From the NCBI RefSeq assembly GCF_002305895.1, contig NZ_CP022203.1:5682501-5746500 (forward strand): DNA of 64,000 bases. The letters are read 5' to 3'. This DNA is from Corallococcus macrosporus DSM 14697 (GTDB lineage: Bacteria; Myxococcota; Myxococcia; Myxococcales; Myxococcaceae). Positions 8,552 to 16,622 of the stretch are shown piece by piece. Position numbers and translations under genes: made by a program. The notes beneath the pieces are model-generated. The model had not been told where the DNA came from and searched no databases. It saw only the letters and a program-made list of their open reading frames with translations. How positions within the stretch are numbered: the stretch's first letter is position 1; every line of letters begins with the position of its first letter.

Positions 8552-10726
8552 TTGCGAATCTGCCTCGTCTACAAAGAACTCGAACCCCTCACTGGAAGCG
8601 GCCTCGGGACCTACGTCACGCAGATGAGCCGGGCCCTCGCCCACGCGGGCCACGAGGTGCACGTCCTCACCCCGGCCCGAGTGGACATGAAGCAGGTGGA
8701 GTCCCTGCTTCCCACGGCCCGCGTCCATGCGGTTGACGAGCGCGAAGCGGAATTGAAGGGCGCGTTCCCCCACGCGGCCCTCCGCCACGCGTGGTCGGCC
8801 TACCAGAGCCTCCTGGCACTCCACGCGCGCCATCCCTTCGATGTCATCGAGTTCCCCGACGTCGAGGGCGCAGGCGCCTTCGCGATGCGCGGCCGACGCA
8901 CGCTCGGGCACTTCAGCGGCGCGGTGCTCGCGGTGCGTCTGCACGACTCCACCCACGACCACCTGCTGTTCAATCGCCTGGCCACGCTGGACATGGACAC
9001 CGCGCAGCGGGAACACATGGAGGACACCGCCATCCGTGAAGCGGACCTGCTGCTGGCATCCTCCACCGCCACCCTGGAGCGCACGCGTGCGCGGTTGGAC
9101 CTGAAGGACGCGGGCCTCGTGATTCCGCCGCCGTTCGAGCGCCCTCCAGCGTCCGGCATCAAATCAACCGCATCTGGGGCCCTGCCCCGGGTGCTGTACT
9201 TCGGGAGCCTGGAGTACCGAAAGGGCGTCCACCTGCTCGTCGAGGCCATGCAGTCCCTCTTCGAACGAGGGCTCGTCGCGGAGGTCCACCTCATGGGAGA
9301 GGACACCCGCACCGGCCCGTCCGAGCGCTCCCTTCGGGCCTGGCTGGAACAGCGCATCGCGCCCGCGTGGCGGGAAAGATTCCACTTCACGCCGCCAGGT
9401 GATGCAGCGAGCTTCGGCCCGGCGCTCGCCAACGCGTCCGTGTGCTGCATCCCCTCGAGGTGGGAGGACCTCGCTGCCGTCGGTCTGGAAGCCATGGCAT
9501 CGGGTGCGCTCGTGGTGGCCAGCAACGACGGAGGCCTGGCCGAGCTCATCGAAGACGGCGTCAGCGGCTTGTTGTTCCCCAGCAATGACGCCGCGAAGCT
9601 GGCGGGGGTCCTCGGACAGGCCCTGACCACGCCATCGCTTCGTGAAGCCGTTCGTCACGCGGCCCCCGCTCGCGTCGCTTCGTCCCGCGCGCCGGCCAGC
9701 ATCGTTCGCCAGTTCGAAGTAGCCATCGCGGAGGCCAGGCCCAAGCGGCATCCAGGCCCCACCAGCGTCACGTCCAGGGACGAGGCCCCCCGCGTGTCCA
9801 TCCTGGTGCCCTTCTACAACATGGGGCGCTACCTGCCGGAGACGCTGCGCTCCATTCGCGCGCAGACCTTCACCGACTACGAAATCATCCTCGTGGACGA
9901 CGGCTCCACGGACGCGGAGAGCCTCGCGGTGCTGGAGTCAATCCAGGCGCCAGACCTCCGCCTCATCCGCAAGGCGAACGGGGGGCTCAGCTCGGCGAGG
10001 AACGCCGCCCTCCGCGCCGCACGAGGCCGATATGTCCTGCCCTTGGATCCGGACGACCTCATCGCCCCCACCTTCCTGGAGAAGGCCGTCGCGGTGATGG
10101 ACAGCACACCGGGGCTCGCCTACGTCACCTCGCTGGTCTCCTACTTCGTGGGGGCGCCGGACCAACCCGTGGGCGGCTGGATTCCCTGGGGCACCGAGCG
10201 AGACGCGCTGCTCGCGGAGAACGTCGCCTCCACCTGCACCGCGCTGATGGAGCGGCGGCTCGTGGAGGACGTCGGCGGCTACGATGAGTGGCTCACGGCG
10301 TATGAAGACTGGGATGTCTTCTGCTCCCTGGCCGAACGCGGCCTCGCGGGCTCGGTCATCCCGGAGCCGCTCTTCCACTACCGGCTGCGCCCTGACTCGA
10401 TGACACGCAGCATGCGCGTCAACGACCGCTACGCGCAGCTCGCGTATCTGTGCCAGAAGCACCCCACGTTGCCCCTCCGCCCGGAGCGCTCGCTCCGCAT
10501 GCAACTGGCGCGCGCGCGCAAGCAGGAGCTCCATCTGCTCACCACGGGCGCGGCGGCGCCACCGAGCATGAACCGCATCGCGGACAGGGTGAACGCGACC
10601 CTGAAACGGTTCGACTTCGCCCATGCCACCTTGCGGCGCGCGGCCGTCTGGCTCGCGGGAGGCTCCGACGACTCACGTCCGCTCCGCCACCAGGTCATGG
10701 AGCGCTTCTTCAAGCACCGGAAGTAG
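8552..10726 (+). CDS. Bifunctional glycosyltransferase, GT4 plus GT2
   Basis: A 724-residue cytoplasmic protein that should add two sugars, or add one with two cooperating domains, to a polysaccharide or lipid carrier. The TTG at 8552 is the best start: the family begins RICLVYKELEP and AAGG lies about 8 nt upstream. Residues 1-395 are a GT4 domain (GSGLGTYVTQMSRAL; RVLYFGSLEYRKGVHLLV; SRWEDLAAVGLEAMASG). Residues 412-640 are a GT2 GT-A domain (VSILVPFYNMGRYLPETL; VDDGSTD; the DPDD metal site in PLDPDDLI; YEDWDVF). Residues 673-701 hold a short module (DRVNATLKRF then HATLRRA) that recurs in the GT4-GT2 protein at 14268-16622. A 147-bp gap to the preceding gene shows no obvious promoter. Confidence 0.92.
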   Translation: MRICLVYKELEPLTGSGLGTYVTQMSRALAHAGHEVHVLTPARVDMKQVESLLPTARVHAVDEREAELKGAFPHAALRHAWSAYQSLLALHARHPFDVIEFPDVEGAGAFAMRGRRTLGHFSGAVLAVRLHDSTHDHLLFNRLATLDMDTAQREHMEDTAIREADLLLASSTATLERTRARLDLKDAGLVIPPPFERPPASGIKSTASGALPRVLYFGSLEYRKGVHLLVEAMQSLFERGLVAEVHLMGEDTRTGPSERSLRAWLEQRIAPAWRERFHFTPPGDAASFGPALANASVCCIPSRWEDLAAVGLEAMASGALVVASNDGGLAELIEDGVSGLLFPSNDAAKLAGVLGQALTTPSLREAVRHAAPARVASSRAPASIVRQFEVAIAEARPKRHPGPTSVTSRDEAPRVSILVPFYNMGRYLPETLRSIRAQTFTDYEIILVDDGSTDAESLAVLESIQAPDLRLIRKANGGLSSARNAALRAARGRYVLPLDPDDLIAPTFLEKAVAVMDSTPGLAYVTSLVSYFVGAPDQPVGGWIPWGTERDALLAENVASTCTALMERRLVEDVGGYDEWLTAYEDWDVFCSLAERGLAGSVIPEPLFHYRLRPDSMTRSMRVNDRYAQLAYLCQKHPTLPLRPERSLRMQLARARKQELHLLTTGAAAPPSMNRIADRVNATLKRFDFAHATLRRAAVWLAGGSDDSRPLRHQVMERFFKHRK

Positions 10727-10744
10727 GCCCAACGGTTGCGCTCG

Positions 10745-11944
10745 CTAGCCGCCCAGCCGCCCCCGCTCCGCGGATGGCAGCGAGGCGGATTCGCGGGTGG
10801 ACAGCGAGACCACGGGGCTCGCGATGCCAGCCGCGTCTCCCGCCAGCGGCGCGCGCGCGGGCGCATCCCTTCGGAGGAGCGAGCGCAGGCGCAGCCCCAA
10901 CAAGGCGGAAGCCACCTTCGTCATGAACTGGAAGCTCTTGAGCCCCGTCAGGCTGGAGGTCCCCGTCGCGCGGGGGCGCATCTCCACGGCGACCTCTCCG
11001 ATTTGAAGTCCCGCGACCGCGACGAGCGCGATGGACTCCGGCTCGGGGTACTCATCCGGCATGAGGCGCAGCAAGGTGCCTACGGCCCGCGTGGAGTACA
11101 CCCGGAAGCCGGACGTTGGATCCGCCACGCGCGCCCGGCGGCCGAACATGCCCAGCAGGCCGCTGACGACGCGGCCTCCCATCCAGCGGAGCGACGTCGT
11201 ACTGGCCAACACATCTCCTCCGCCCGCGGCGCCGCAGAAGCGGGACCCGATGAGCAGGTCGGTCCCCCGCTCCCGCGCGGCCCGCAGCAGGGCGGGAATG
11301 GACTCGATGGGATGCTGCCCGTCGGAGTCGCACTGCACCACGTAGGTGGCGCCCATCCGTTGCGCCACGAGGAACCCTGTCCGCAGCGCGCCAGACACAC
11401 CGATGTTGGTGTGGTGGGTCACGTGGTTCCGGGGCGCCAGCCGCCGCAGCACGCTGGCCGTCCCGTCCACCGAACCATCATTGACGATACAGAAGTCCAG
11501 CGCCCAATCCGGCGTGGCGCCCGCCAGCGCACTCAGACGCGGCAGCAGCACCGGGAGGCTCTCCGACTCGTTGTAGCAAGGAAGGACCACCAGCACGCGG
11601 GGGCGCTCCTCCTCGAGCTCGGCCGGTGCGTCAGGGAACGTCTGCGCGGCGAGGGACGAAACGACCTGTCCCAATTGACGCTGCACGCGGGTGCTCTCCG
11701 CGTAGTGCGCCAACATCTGCACGAACAGGAACATGGTGAGCCCGGCCAGGACCATGTTGCTGACCAGACTGATTCCCATCAGCCGAGCCACGGGTGACAA
11801 CCAATCCGGACGAATGGCCGCCACCAGGACGAAGCCACTGGCGAGAAACCAACCCATGGAATGTCGTGCAGCGAGCCGCGAGCCGAACTGGGAAATGACC
11901 ACGAAGAAAAAGCCCACCACCACGGTAATGAATGGCAGCGACAT
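10745..11944 (-). CDS. DUF2304-GT2 fusion, membrane-anchored polyprenyl-phosphate glycosyltransferase
   Basis: A 399-residue membrane-anchored glycosyltransferase. Residues 1-105 match DUF2304: an N-terminal helix (FITVVVGFFFVVISQF), a second helix ending in a conserved R-x-x-W, and a third (NMVLAGLTMFLFVQMLAHY) followed by an amphipathic segment. Residues 115-300 are a GT2 domain of the dolichyl-phosphate mannose/glucose synthase type (VLPCYNESESLPVLLPRL; VNDGSVDGTA; QCDSDGQHP carrying the DxD metal site; NIGVSGALRTGF). Such enzymes usually load a sugar on undecaprenyl phosphate for use by GT-C transferases, two of which flank it. The ATG at 11944 with GGGGGA 7 nt upstream is preferred over a TTG 17 codons earlier. 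DUF2304 and GT2 are normally adjacent separate genes; here they are one polypeptide. Confidence 0.88.
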   Translation of the reverse strand: MSLPFITVVVGFFFVVISQFGSRLAARHSMGWFLASGFVLVAAIRPDWLSPVARLMGISLVSNMVLAGLTMFLFVQMLAHYAESTRVQRQLGQVVSSLAAQTFPDAPAELEEERPRVLVVLPCYNESESLPVLLPRLSALAGATPDWALDFCIVNDGSVDGTASVLRRLAPRNHVTHHTNIGVSGALRTGFLVAQRMGATYVVQCDSDGQHPIESIPALLRAARERGTDLLIGSRFCGAAGGGDVLASTTSLRWMGGRVVSGLLGMFGRRARVADPTSGFRVYSTRAVGTLLRLMPDEYPEPESIALVAVAGLQIGEVAVEMRPRATGTSSLTGLKSFQFMTKVASALLGLRLRSLLRRDAPARAPLAGDAAGIASPVVSLSTRESASLPSAERGRLGG

Positions 11945-12049
11945 TCCGGCGTCCCCCGCGACAGTGGCCTGACGGTTCGAACACGCGAGAAGCACTCACA
12001 CTTCTCGGGTTTGCATTGCCCCCCCCTCCGTACGGTACTCACGCCACCA

Positions 12050-14284
12050 ATGCAATCCCCGGAAGCACCCGGACCACTCCCGGACGCAAACCTCGCCCCA
12101 CGGCGCTGGCCCATCGCCGTGATGAGCCTCCTGCTCGCGCTCAGCACCGCGGCGGTGTTGACCATGGGGGCCTGGGCTCCGCTCTTCCGGCACGCCTGGC
12201 CCCGCGCGCTGGCGTTGTCGGGCTCCGTGGCCTGGGGCGTGGTGCTCTACCGAGGCGGGCTTCCCTGGTTGGTGAGACGCCTGGAGCGTCGCTCGCTCAC
12301 TCAGCGGCGGGCCTGGCTGGGCGCTGTCAGCCTGCTCGCCCTGCTCCTGTTGGTCGCCGCGCCCATCCACGTGCTGATGCCAGCCGAACCGTTCACGCTG
12401 ACCCTCCGCGCCACCGGCGAACGGAATCCCCAATCACAGGGCAGCGAGGTGTGGGTGCTCGGACTGCTCGACGCACATGGGACGCGGCTGTCCCCCAAGG
12501 GCTGGCGCCCCGAGGGGAACTGGGAGCGACGGAATGGCGATGTCTGGCTTTCCCACCTCGACCAGCCCGCGCTGCTGCATTGGGAAGCGAGGACGCGCGG
12601 CCCGCTGGTGCTCCAACTGTTGACGCACGACCACTCCGGCATCATCGAGTACACCGTCAAGGGAAGGACCGAGCGCATTGACTTGTACTCGCCGCCGGGC
12701 ACGGACACCCGCCGGGACGTCGTCATCCCCGACCCCGTCGCCCTCTTCCGCGGGGACGCGGCCCTCCAGAACGGGCTCGTCCTGGCGGCCCACGCGCTCG
12801 TCCTCGCCACGCTCCTGCTCATGGCGGGACTCTGGCTCACCGGCCGCGAGGCGCGCGTCAGCGAGCCCGTCTCACCGCGCCGGGCCGGGCTGCTCGCGCC
12901 CATTCCCTTCGTCGTGGTCGCCGGCGTCTGGCTGCTGGCCGTGTACCCCGGGATGCTGAGCCCCGACTCCACGTCACAATGGCGTGACGCCCTGTCCGGG
13001 CACATGGATGACGCGCATCCGCTGTTCCACACCGTCTCCATCCGCATGCTCCAGAAGCTCTGGGAGTCACCCGCGGTCGTGGCGCTCGCGCAAATCGCGG
13101 GCCTGGGAGCGCTCGTGGGATGGGGCTGCGCCTCGCTGGCGCGTGCAGGTGTGTCCAGGGGCGTCATCGTCCTCACGTCGGTGCTGTTCGCCGTGGTGCC
13201 CGTGAACGGGACCATGGCCGTCACGCTCTGGAAGGACGTCCCCTTCAGCTTCTGCGTCCTGGCGCTGAGCGTGCTGGTGTTCCGCTCGGCCACCGACCCC
13301 ACCCTGCGCTGGGGCTGGCGGTTCTGGGTGGGTGTCATCGTGCTGGGGGCCATGGCCATGCTGCTCCGCCACAACGGCTTGCCCGCCGTGGTCGGGACCT
13401 TCCTGGCGCTGGGGCTTCTCCGGCGTGGGCGTTACAAGTCCGTGGCGCTCGCGCTCGTGGCCGCGGTCGTCGTCACGGCGGGCACCCGGGCGCTCCTCAG
13501 CCGGACGTACACCATCAAGCCGTTCCCCAAGGGGATGACCCTCGTCGGCTTCCTGGGGGCCCATGTGGCGGCGGGGACGCCCCTGGCACCAGAGGAGCGC
13601 GCCCTCCTCGAGGAGCTGCACCCGCTCGACGACAAGTGGAACTACCGGTGCTTCAGCAACGTGTACACCATCTGGGACGGGCGCTTCGACATGGCCGCGC
13701 TCACCCGTCACAGCGACGCGCTGCTGCCCCTCCTCGTCCGGCTGACGCGGCGGGACGCGGGGCCCGTCCTCTCCCACGTGCTGTGCAGCAGCTCCGTGCT
13801 CTGGAAGCTGTCGCAGGGTGGAGACCTCATCAACGGTCCCCCCATCTGGGTGGAGCCAGACGGGCGGATGGGCACCATCGAGCCAGGGGAGAAGAAGCTC
13901 CGGACCACCTCGCTGCTCCCCGCCCTGCGCGAGCCCCTGCTGCGCTGGACACTTCGCACGCTGCGGCCAGACCTGGCCTGGCTCCTGTGGCGCCCCGCGC
14001 TGCCGTTCTACCTCTTGCTGCTGGCCTGCGCGGTGGCCTGCATCCGCCACCGGACGTGGCGGCTCGCGGCCGTGGCGCTCCCGGCGGTGCTGCACACGGC
14101 GGCGCTGGCCGCGCTCATCCCCTCACCGGACGTGCGCTACCAGTACCCCGTGTTCCTCGTGGCCCTGATGTTCGTTCCGGCGTGGCTCGCGGGGGCCCGG
14201 CTGGAGGCGTCGCCGGCCGCGGAGGCACCGCCGCGCTCGCCGTCAGCCCCCCACGAGGACCCCGCGCTCAGGTCAGCCGTCTGA
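12050..14284 (+). CDS. GT-C-like polytopic membrane protein (DUF6020-like)
   Basis: A 744-residue integral membrane protein with about a dozen hydrophobic helices and one large periplasmic region between helices 3 and 4 (residues ~105-225, hydrophilic and beta-rich). Conserved landmarks are PGMLSPDSTSQWRDAL, DDAHPLFHT, VTLWKDVPFS and LLRHNGLPA. The acidic residue after the first core helix and the His-Pro loop are what one expects of a GT-C transferase using a polyprenyl-phosphate sugar donor, but the assignment rests on pattern only. The ATG at 12050 has no good Shine-Dalgarno; an open frame continues upstream over the divergent promoter region and is not believed. It is divergent from the DUF2304-GT2 gene, which would supply such a donor. 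Its 3' end overlaps the convergent gene by 17 bp. A frameshifted relative lies at 7044-8404. Confidence 0.82.
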   Translation: MQSPEAPGPLPDANLAPRRWPIAVMSLLLALSTAAVLTMGAWAPLFRHAWPRALALSGSVAWGVVLYRGGLPWLVRRLERRSLTQRRAWLGAVSLLALLLLVAAPIHVLMPAEPFTLTLRATGERNPQSQGSEVWVLGLLDAHGTRLSPKGWRPEGNWERRNGDVWLSHLDQPALLHWEARTRGPLVLQLLTHDHSGIIEYTVKGRTERIDLYSPPGTDTRRDVVIPDPVALFRGDAALQNGLVLAAHALVLATLLLMAGLWLTGREARVSEPVSPRRAGLLAPIPFVVVAGVWLLAVYPGMLSPDSTSQWRDALSGHMDDAHPLFHTVSIRMLQKLWESPAVVALAQIAGLGALVGWGCASLARAGVSRGVIVLTSVLFAVVPVNGTMAVTLWKDVPFSFCVLALSVLVFRSATDPTLRWGWRFWVGVIVLGAMAMLLRHNGLPAVVGTFLALGLLRRGRYKSVALALVAAVVVTAGTRALLSRTYTIKPFPKGMTLVGFLGAHVAAGTPLAPEERALLEELHPLDDKWNYRCFSNVYTIWDGRFDMAALTRHSDALLPLLVRLTRRDAGPVLSHVLCSSSVLWKLSQGGDLINGPPIWVEPDGRMGTIEPGEKKLRTTSLLPALREPLLRWTLRTLRPDLAWLLWRPALPFYLLLLACAVACIRHRTWRLAAVALPAVLHTAALAALIPSPDVRYQYPVFLVALMFVPAWLAGARLEASPAAEAPPRSPSAPHEDPALRSAV

Positions 14285-16622
14285 CGGTGCTCCGGAGCGC
14301 CCGGTGAAGCACGGGCACGCGCTTGAAGAGCACGTTCGCGCGGTCCACCAGCACATAGCGAAGCGGAGGCGCCTCCGCGTGGCTCACCACGGCGTCGCCA
14401 CCGCTGGCGCTGTCGTTGCCGGACGGAGCGGGCCGTCCAACCACCGCCTGCTTGAGCAGCGGATGCACCAGGGGCAGGCGCTTCAAGGCCGCGTTCATCA
14501 CGTCCACCACGTCGTAGCGCAGGGGACGCACGGCTTCGGCCAGCGCCTGGGCGGACTCCAGTGCGGCGGAAGTCTCGGGCTGCGCCGACTGCTGCGGAGC
14601 CAGCGCGCCGAACGGGTCCGTCATGGCGTCGCTCGAGTGCGCGAGCAACGCGAAGAGCCGCGTCGACGGGTGCAGCGGCGTGGGCACCCCTTCCAGCAGC
14701 CGCACCAACCACCGGAAGTGCTGGCGCCGCTGGGACGCCGACGGGGTGATGTCCTGGCCGCGCCGGGAGAAGAAGTGGACCTGGTTCGTCACCAGGAGCC
14801 GGTGCCCGTCCTGGACGACCCGCAGGTAGAACTCCCAGTCGGCGTATCCGGTCAGGGACTCGTTGAAGGCATGCCGCTCCAGGACCTCGCGGCGGAGCAA
14901 CGCCGTGGGCGCGGAGACCCGGTTGGCGACCAGCGAGTACGTCGGGCAGTCGCCCAGGTACGTCATGAAGCCCTTGAACTGGCGGTTGGCCAGCTCCTCG
15001 CTGGAATGAAACCGCCCCCCCGTGGGGACCACCCCCGCGAACACGGAGCGCGACTCCAGCGCGGCGACGGCGTGCTGGATGAAATCGGGCGACAGGCTCT
15101 CGTCGGACTCCAGGAACACGACATACGCGCCCCGCGCGGCGCGGACGCCCAGGTTGCGAGCCCCCGAAAAGCCGCGGTGCACCGGCGAGCGGATGACACG
15201 CAGCCCCGGCCCCTCCGACTCGGAGCGCTCCAAGCGCCGCAGGACCTGCATGTCGAACGGGCTCGTGGACCCGTCATCCACGACGATGACCTCCACCTCC
15301 GGATACGTCGAGGCGGCGACGCCCTGCAGCGCGATGGGCAGGAAGATGCCCTGGTCATGGTTGATGATGACCACGCTGACCAGCGGCGTCCGCGACGCGC
15401 GCGCGGCGGGCGCCTCCGGCACATGCCGCTCCCAGTAGGGGCGGTCCACGGTCCACCGGACGGGCGCCAGCGCCGGGCCCTCCAGGGCCTTGCGCATGGC
15501 CACCACCAGGGAGTCCAGGCCGCCGTCGTACTTGTGGCAGTGGACCCCATCCACGAAGGGGCTGTCGTCACCGAAGGCTAGGCAGGCCGAGTTGAGCACC
15601 AGCCGCGAGCCAGCGATGGACGCCTCGTAGGCCGTGAGGTTCAGCGACTCGTAGCTCGACGTGATGACCACCACGCCCGCCCGCATGTGGGCTTCGCGGT
15701 CGGGGCCCGGCTTGATGAAGACGAAGCGGTCCGCCAGGTCGGTGGGGATGAGCGCCTTCACCTCGGCGAGGAACTCCGAGTCGAAGGCGTGGCACGCCAG
15801 GATGGCCTTGCCCTGGTACTCCGGCCACGTGCGCATGAGCAGCACCGCGCCCCGCACGAAGACGTCCGGCTGCTTGAAGTGTTGGATCTTGGTGACGAAG
15901 ACGAGGTTGCGCTCGGTGGCCGGCACGTCCCACGCCGCGGCCTGCTCCGCCGGCGACTCCATGACCACGGGAGGGAACTCCACCCGGACCTTGCGCATCC
16001 ACGCGTCGTCGAAGCCGTAGAAGCGCCGGTTGAACTCGGCGATGCAGGGCAGATGGCCCACCACGAGGTCCGCGTCGAGCAGCGACTTGCGCTCGATTTC
16101 GAAGCGCCCCACGTTCTCCACCTCGAGCGTGTTGGGCTCGTGGTGCATGAGGGTGCCGTAGCTCGAGTGCAGCCGCACCGAGAGGGTGGTCTGCCCGAAC
16201 GCCAGGCCCAGGTGCTTCTCCTGCAGCGTGGCGAAGGCCCAGCCGCGGAAGTCCGCGAACTCGATGACGTCGAAGCGCAGGCCCTCTGCTTCGCGCGCCT
16301 TCAGGTAGCGCATCAGCTCCAGCGACTCACCATGCCAGCGCGAGTCCCGGAAGGCCTCGGTGGGGGGATACAGGCCGTGGGCATCCGCGGTGCTCTGGTG
16401 TGGCTCGCGGAACTCGCACAGGTGCGCCTTCACCCGGCCCCCGAAGAAGAGCTCCACCTGGGCCTTCTGCACGGGGACGGTGGCCGGGAACAGGACGTGG
16501 AACTCCACGTCCGCGCCCTGGCGCTGCGAGTCCATGATGAGGTTGTGCGCGACGCGGCCAATCCCCCCCGGCGTGAAGGGGTAGAGTTCATCGGTGACGA
16601 GGCAGACGCGGGTCTTGCTCAT
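14268..16622 (-). CDS. Bifunctional glycosyltransferase, GT4 plus GT2, with duplicated C-terminal module
   Basis: A 784-residue cytoplasmic protein. Residues 1-385 are a GT-B domain (CLVTDELYPFTPGGIGRVAHN at the start; NLVFVTKIQHFKQPDVFV; VVVITSSYESLNLTAYEA, an E-x7-E-like donor motif). Residues 415-650 are a GT2 GT-A domain (VSVVIINHDQGIFLPIAL; VDDGSTSPFD; GFSGARNLGVRAARG; FLESDESL in the DxD place; GYADWEFYL). The C-terminus carries the same short unit twice (about residues 702-729 and 755-784), each with D-x-x-N-x-x-L/F-KR-x-P-x-x-H. The ATG at 16622 overlaps the upstream stop as ATGA. It is the last gene of the wzm-wzt-rfbC operon and ends convergently inside the gene at 12050-14284. Confidence 0.9.
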   Translation of the reverse strand: MSKTRVCLVTDELYPFTPGGIGRVAHNLIMDSQRQGADVEFHVLFPATVPVQKAQVELFFGGRVKAHLCEFREPHQSTADAHGLYPPTEAFRDSRWHGESLELMRYLKAREAEGLRFDVIEFADFRGWAFATLQEKHLGLAFGQTTLSVRLHSSYGTLMHHEPNTLEVENVGRFEIERKSLLDADLVVGHLPCIAEFNRRFYGFDDAWMRKVRVEFPPVVMESPAEQAAAWDVPATERNLVFVTKIQHFKQPDVFVRGAVLLMRTWPEYQGKAILACHAFDSEFLAEVKALIPTDLADRFVFIKPGPDREAHMRAGVVVITSSYESLNLTAYEASIAGSRLVLNSACLAFGDDSPFVDGVHCHKYDGGLDSLVVAMRKALEGPALAPVRWTVDRPYWERHVPEAPAARASRTPLVSVVIINHDQGIFLPIALQGVAASTYPEVEVIVVDDGSTSPFDMQVLRRLERSESEGPGLRVIRSPVHRGFSGARNLGVRAARGAYVVFLESDESLSPDFIQHAVAALESRSVFAGVVPTGGRFHSSEELANRQFKGFMTYLGDCPTYSLVANRVSAPTALLRREVLERHAFNESLTGYADWEFYLRVVQDGHRLLVTNQVHFFSRRGQDITPSASQRRQHFRWLVRLLEGVPTPLHPSTRLFALLAHSSDAMTDPFGALAPQQSAQPETSAALESAQALAEAVRPLRYDVVDVMNAALKRLPLVHPLLKQAVVGRPAPSGNDSASGGDAVVSHAEAPPLRYVLVDRANVLFKRVPVLHRALRSTVRRLT

